A DNA stretch of 63,361 nt from Gallionellaceae bacterium (GTDB taxonomy: Bacteria > Pseudomonadota > Gammaproteobacteria > Burkholderiales > Thiobacillaceae): NCBI GenBank assembly GCA_028714735.1, contig JAQTLU010000018.1:1-63361 (forward strand), given 5' to 3'. The position numbers and the translations under genes are program-made. The notes beneath the pieces are model-generated. The model had not been told where the DNA came from. It ran no database searches and worked only from the letters and a program-made list of their open reading frames with translations. Shown here one piece after another: positions 59,987 through 63,361 of the stretch; the first letter of the stretch is position 1, and each line of letters starts with the position of its first letter.

Positions 59987-62032
59987 TCACTGCTCGTCTT
60001 CGACCGGCTTGAACTGGGCCGACAACTGCTGCTGGACCGGCGGCGGCACCTGTTCGTAGTGGGCGAGTTCCAGGGTGTAGGAGCCCTGGCCGCCGGTGAG
60101 CGCCTTCAGGCGCTGCTGGAAATTATCCAGTTCGGCCAGCGGCACCAGGCCGTTGATCATCATCATGCCGCCGCGGCCGCCCTGGCTGCCGGTAATCTGG
60201 CCGCGCCGCCCCGAGAGGTCGCCGCTGACGTCGCCGAAGTAGGGCTCCGGCACGGTCAGCTCGATGTTGACGATGGGCTCCAGCACGATCGGCCTGGCCT
60301 TGGCCATGGCATCCTGGAAGGCCTTCTTGCCGGCGGTGACGAAGGCGATCTCCTTGCCGTCGACCGGGTGGTTCTTGCCGTCGTAGACGGTGACGCGCAC
60401 ATCCTGCAGCGGGAAGCCGGCCGCCGCGCCCAGGCCCATGGCCTGGCGCACGCCCTTCTCCACCGCCGGGATGAAGGTGCCGGGGATGACGCCGCCCTTC
60501 ACCGCATCGACGAACTCGAAGCCCTGGCCGCGTTCCATCGGCTCCACCCGCAGGTAGACCTCGCCGAACTGGCCGGCGCCGCCGGACTGCTTCTTGTGCC
60601 GGTGGTGGCCCTCGGCCGGGGCCAGGATGGTCTCGCGGTAGGGGATGGTGGGCGGATGGGTGTCGACCTCGAGGCGGAACTGCTCGCGCATCTTTTCCAG
60701 CACGTTGCTCAGGTGCATCTCGCCCAGGCCGCGGATCACCGCCTCGTGGGTGGTGGCATCGTGTTCGACGTGCAGGCCGGGGTCCTCGGCGGTCAGCTTG
60801 TGCAGCACCTCGGCCAGCTTGGAGGCGTCGGCCTGCTTCTTCGGCCGCACCGCGAGGCCGAACACGGCATGCGGGAAGTCGAGCGGCTGCATGTGGATGT
60901 GGTCGTCCTCGGGGGCGTCGTGCAGCACGGAATCGAAGGTCAGGTCATCGATCTTGGTCACTGCACATATGTCGCCCGGCACGCAGGCCTCGACCTCGGT
61001 CAGCTGCTTGCCCTGGAGCATGTACAGGTGGCTGACCTTGAACGGCTTGCGGCTGTCGCCGATGTAGAGCTGGCTGTTCGGCGTCACCGTGCCCTGGTGG
61101 ACCCGGAAGGTGCAGGTCTTGCCGACGTAGGGGTCCATCTCGACCTTGAATACGTGGGCGATGACGTGTTTGGCCGGGTCGGGCTCGGAGTTGAACGGAA
61201 CGGCCGCCTCGTCCTCGCCCTTCACGAACAGGGGCGGATTGCCCTCGGTGGGATTGGGCAGCAGCTTGACCAGGACGTCGAGCAGTTCGGCGATGCCGAC
61301 GCCGTTCTGGGCCGAGACGAAGCACACCGGCACCAGGTGGCCTTCGCGCAGGGCCTGTTCGAACGGGGCATGCAACTGGTCCGGCTGCACCTCGCCCTGT
61401 TCCAGGTAGATGTTCATCAGGTCCTCGTCGACCTCGACCACCTGGTCGACCAAAGCGCGGTGGGCATCGGCCACGGAAGAGAAGTCGGCCTCGCCGCCGG
61501 GATTGAAGAAGCAGTCGGTGACCTTCGTGCCGGCGCCGGCCGGCAGGTTGATCGGCAGGCATTCGCGGCCGAAGGCACTCTGGATTTCGGCCAGCAGGCC
61601 AGGCAGGTCGACGCCGGGGGCGTCGATCTTGTTGACCACGATCATGCGGTCGAGCTTGCGGGTCTGCGCCCAATGCATCATCCGGCTGGCGGTCAACTCG
61701 ATGCCCTTCTGGGCATCGATCACCACCGCCACGGTCTCGGCGGCGTCCAGGGCGCACAGCGCCTGGCCCATGAAATCGGGATAGCCCGGGGTATCGACCA
61801 GATGGATGCGGCTGCCGGCGTGGTCCAGATGGGCCAGGGCCAGCTTGACCGAATGCAGGTGTTCCTTCTCCAGCGGGTCGTAGTCGCACACGGTGCTGCC
61901 GCGCTGGACGCTGCCCGGCGTGGCGATGGCGCCGGCCTTGGCCAGCAGGGATTCGATCAGGGTGGTCTTGCCGGCTCCGCCATGGCCGACCAAAGCGAGG
62001 GTACGGATGTTCTCGGGCGTAAGATTGGACAT
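59987..62032 (-). CDS. Elongation factor G paralogue
   Basis: 681-aa translational GTPase with G1 GHGGAGKT, G3 DTPGYPDF, G4 NKID, then domains II-V (IRGLGEMHLSNVLEKMRE; GGVIPGTFIPAVEKGVRQAM). The sequence differs from housekeeping EF-G and resembles the EF-G2/FusB-like group found singly outside the str operon. A role in ribosome recycling or stress translation is possible. Confidence 0.9.
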   Translation of the reverse strand: MSNLTPENIRTLALVGHGGAGKTTLIESLLAKAGAIATPGSVQRGSTVCDYDPLEKEHLHSVKLALAHLDHAGSRIHLVDTPGYPDFMGQALCALDAAETVAVVIDAQKGIELTASRMMHWAQTRKLDRMIVVNKIDAPGVDLPGLLAEIQSAFGRECLPINLPAGAGTKVTDCFFNPGGEADFSSVADAHRALVDQVVEVDEDLMNIYLEQGEVQPDQLHAPFEQALREGHLVPVCFVSAQNGVGIAELLDVLVKLLPNPTEGNPPLFVKGEDEAAVPFNSEPDPAKHVIAHVFKVEMDPYVGKTCTFRVHQGTVTPNSQLYIGDSRKPFKVSHLYMLQGKQLTEVEACVPGDICAVTKIDDLTFDSVLHDAPEDDHIHMQPLDFPHAVFGLAVRPKKQADASKLAEVLHKLTAEDPGLHVEHDATTHEAVIRGLGEMHLSNVLEKMREQFRLEVDTHPPTIPYRETILAPAEGHHRHKKQSGGAGQFGEVYLRVEPMERGQGFEFVDAVKGGVIPGTFIPAVEKGVRQAMGLGAAAGFPLQDVRVTVYDGKNHPVDGKEIAFVTAGKKAFQDAMAKARPIVLEPIVNIELTVPEPYFGDVSGDLSGRRGQITGSQGGRGGMMMINGLVPLAELDNFQQRLKALTGGQGSYTLELAHYEQVPPPVQQQLSAQFKPVEDEQ

Positions 62033-62190
62033 GCTTCTTCTTTCTTGCTTGTGCTGTTAATGCGGGGTTTCGAGCAGTATAGGTAGGCGCCGGGCCGCCC
62101 ACAACGGACATAAGCATCTTCAATAGCCCTGCCGTCCCGCCGGTTGGCCTATGATTGTCGCATTCAACACGGGGAAAAGGGGAAGACACC

Positions 62191-62772
62191 ATGCTGGCGC
62201 TCACAGTAATCGTCCTCGGGGCCCTGTTGCTGGCCCTGATCTACGGCATCTCGATCTACAACAGCCTGGTCCAGATCAAGCACAACGTCAGCATGGCCTG
62301 GGCCAACATCGACGTGCTGCTCAAGCAGCGCCACGACGAGTTGCCCAAGTTGGTGGAGACCTGCCGGCAATACAAGGAATTCGAGCAGGCCACCCTGGAG
62401 CGGGTGACCGCGGCCCGCGGCCAGGTCCACCAGGCCCGCGAAAGCCATGACCTGGAGGCCCTCGGCGTGGCCGAGGGCGCCCTGCGCGCCGGCCTCGGCC
62501 AGTTGTTCGCGGTGGTCGAGGCCTACCCGAACCTGAAGGCCAACGAGCAATTCATGCAGCTGCTCAAACGGATCTCCGTTCTCGAAGACGCCATCGCCGA
62601 CCGGCGCGAGTTGTACAACGACAGTGTCAACATCAATAACGTGCGCATCGAGCAGTTCCCCGACACCATCGTGGCCGGCATGTTCCGGTTCCAGCCCGCG
62701 CAACTGCTGAAATTCGCCGAGGCCGAGAAGGCCGACGTGGACCTTGGACAAATGTTCGGGGGCCATGCCTGA
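62191..62772 (+). CDS. lemA: LemA family protein
   Basis: 193 aa. N-terminal membrane helix (MLALTVIVLGALLLALIYGI) then the LemA helical domain (YNSLVQIKHNVSMAWANIDVLLKQRHDELPKL). Start at the ATG with AAGGGGAAG upstream; an ATG at 62155 would add 12 non-homologous residues. Its stop lies at the start of a MITE-like element, after which the GIDE-type gene begins. Confidence 0.9.
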   Translation: MLALTVIVLGALLLALIYGISIYNSLVQIKHNVSMAWANIDVLLKQRHDELPKLVETCRQYKEFEQATLERVTAARGQVHQARESHDLEALGVAEGALRAGLGQLFAVVEAYPNLKANEQFMQLLKRISVLEDAIADRRELYNDSVNINNVRIEQFPDTIVAGMFRFQPAQLLKFAEAEKADVDLGQMFGGHA

Positions 62773-63040
62773 GAGCCTGCCATATACATTCACGAGGGCG
62801 CGCCGGTGGCGATTTTTGTTCAGTGCAAGGCGCGGCGAAGCGCCGTTTGGTCATTCCAAACAAGCGAGCCGCAACACCGCAATGGGCAAAAATCGCCCCG
62901 TCCCTTCGGGTTGTGCCCAAAAACGGCGTCTGCGGCGTTACGCCGCTTGCGAATGGAACAACCATTCGCTGTGCGACGCGCCTTGCATCCATCCGTTTTT
63001 GAACGCAACGCGCTCCTCGTGAATGTATATGACAGGCTCT
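62772..63040. mobile_element. MITE-like element with 25-bp terminal inverted repeats
   Basis: Ends 62772-62796 and 63016-63040 are inverted repeats with a single mismatch in 25 bp (core CATATACATTCACGAG). The 269-bp element has internal G/C palindromes and no transposase frame. It fills the space between lemA and the next gene, starting within the lemA stop codon. Confidence 0.75.
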
Positions 63041-63048
63041 GCTGAACG

Positions 63049-63361
63049 ATGCCGCGCCTGACCCGATACTGGCGGGACTGGCTGTCCGGTGGCGGCTACC
63101 TCATGCTGCTGATGCTCGGCCTGCAGATGGAAACGGCGGCGGCCTGGGCCGGCGCACTCGCCGCCACCTTCGCCCTGGCCCTGTTCGCCTGGCAGGCCAG
63201 CCTGCGCCGCCAGCGCGCCGTCGCCGACACGCCAACCTCGCGCATCGCTTCGGCCGCCCAGGGCTATGTCGAACTGGTCGGCGCCGGCCAGCCGCTGGAC
63301 GACCTGCCCATCTACAGCCCCAGCCATCACCTGCCCTGCCTGTGGTATCGCTACCGTTCCT
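63049..63361 (+). CDS. GIDE-domain (E3 ligase-like) membrane protein, 5' part
   Basis: 104 codons before the right edge. Two hydrophobic segments in the first 55 residues are followed by RIASAAQGYVELVGAGQ, the start of the GIDE domain, and by LPCLWYRYRS. Bacterial GIDE proteins are often next to lemA, as here. The ATG lies 9 bp after the inverted-repeat element. Confidence 0.75.
   Translation, partial: MPRLTRYWRDWLSGGGYLMLLMLGLQMETAAAWAGALAATFALALFAWQASLRRQRAVADTPTSRIASAAQGYVELVGAGQPLDDLPIYSPSHHLPCLWYRYRS

Noticed and set aside
1-63361. tRNA, rRNA or CRISPR arrays
   Set aside because: No cloverleaf-like gene, rRNA segment or regularly spaced repeat array was recognised by eye. A tRNAscan or CRISPR finder run would settle it.

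Overview
The window looks like chromosomal DNA of a high-GC betaproteobacterium that makes many c-type cytochromes. Evidence for the group: the rpsF-priB-rpsR-rplI-dnaB-alr order, purM beside a PerM/AI-2E permease, and a complete system I cytochrome c maturation operon. It carries an MtrCAB-type extracellular electron conduit, an octaheme HAO-family cytochrome and two flavocytochrome c modules, so it probably lives by iron, sulfur or nitrogen redox chemistry. I do not assign a genus.

Layout. 1-7341: housekeeping genes (purM 5' end, PerM-like permease, fxsA, cutA, dsbD, a TlpA-like thioredoxin, ttcA, S6/PriB/S18/L9). 7413-11746: dnaB split by a 351-residue class 3-type intein inside its P-loop, then alr and trpC. 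12122-13204: a general porin with a strong terminator. 13432-19948: an accessory block encoding a SEC-C/TPR/sulfotransferase protein, an SHMT-like PLP enzyme, a TPR/ATP-grasp ligase and a divergent chorismate-utilising enzyme. I do not recognise this combination. 20015-27028 (minus): ccmABCDEFGHI. 27169-31282 (minus): fccA1-fccB1-octaheme cytochrome-TPR protein. 31462-36129: pbpG, SPFH/NfeD pair, rhodanese, class I fumarase. 36274-47877: complete gspC-N type II secretion operon followed by an EpsD-type peptidyl-prolyl isomerase lipoprotein. 48024-55923 (minus): fccA2-fccB2-mtrC-mtrA-mtrB. 56070-59986: an FNR-family regulator divergent from a histidine kinase and an NtrC-type response regulator. 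59987-63361: EF-G paralogue, LemA, a MITE-like element and the 5' end of a GIDE-type membrane protein.

How the genes fit together. The two fcc modules form a 1,901-bp direct repeat. The sequence encoding the mature diheme cytochrome and the whole flavoprotein appears identical (one silent difference seen), while signal peptides, promoters and downstream partners differ. One copy leads into an octaheme HAO-like enzyme, the other into MtrCAB. Perfect TTGAT-N4-ATCAA boxes lie upstream of fccA1 and, as a tandem pair, upstream of the two-component system. A slightly imperfect box lies upstream of fccA2. The nearby FNR-family regulator has the matching E-x-x-S-R recognition helix but no N-terminal iron-sulfur cysteines. 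The type II secretion operon next to mtr could export the MtrC surface lipoprotein, as reported for Shewanella, and the ccm operon and DsbD would serve heme attachment. This picture of one redox module feeding two multiheme terminals under shared FNR-type control is inference; the individual parts are seen in the sequence.
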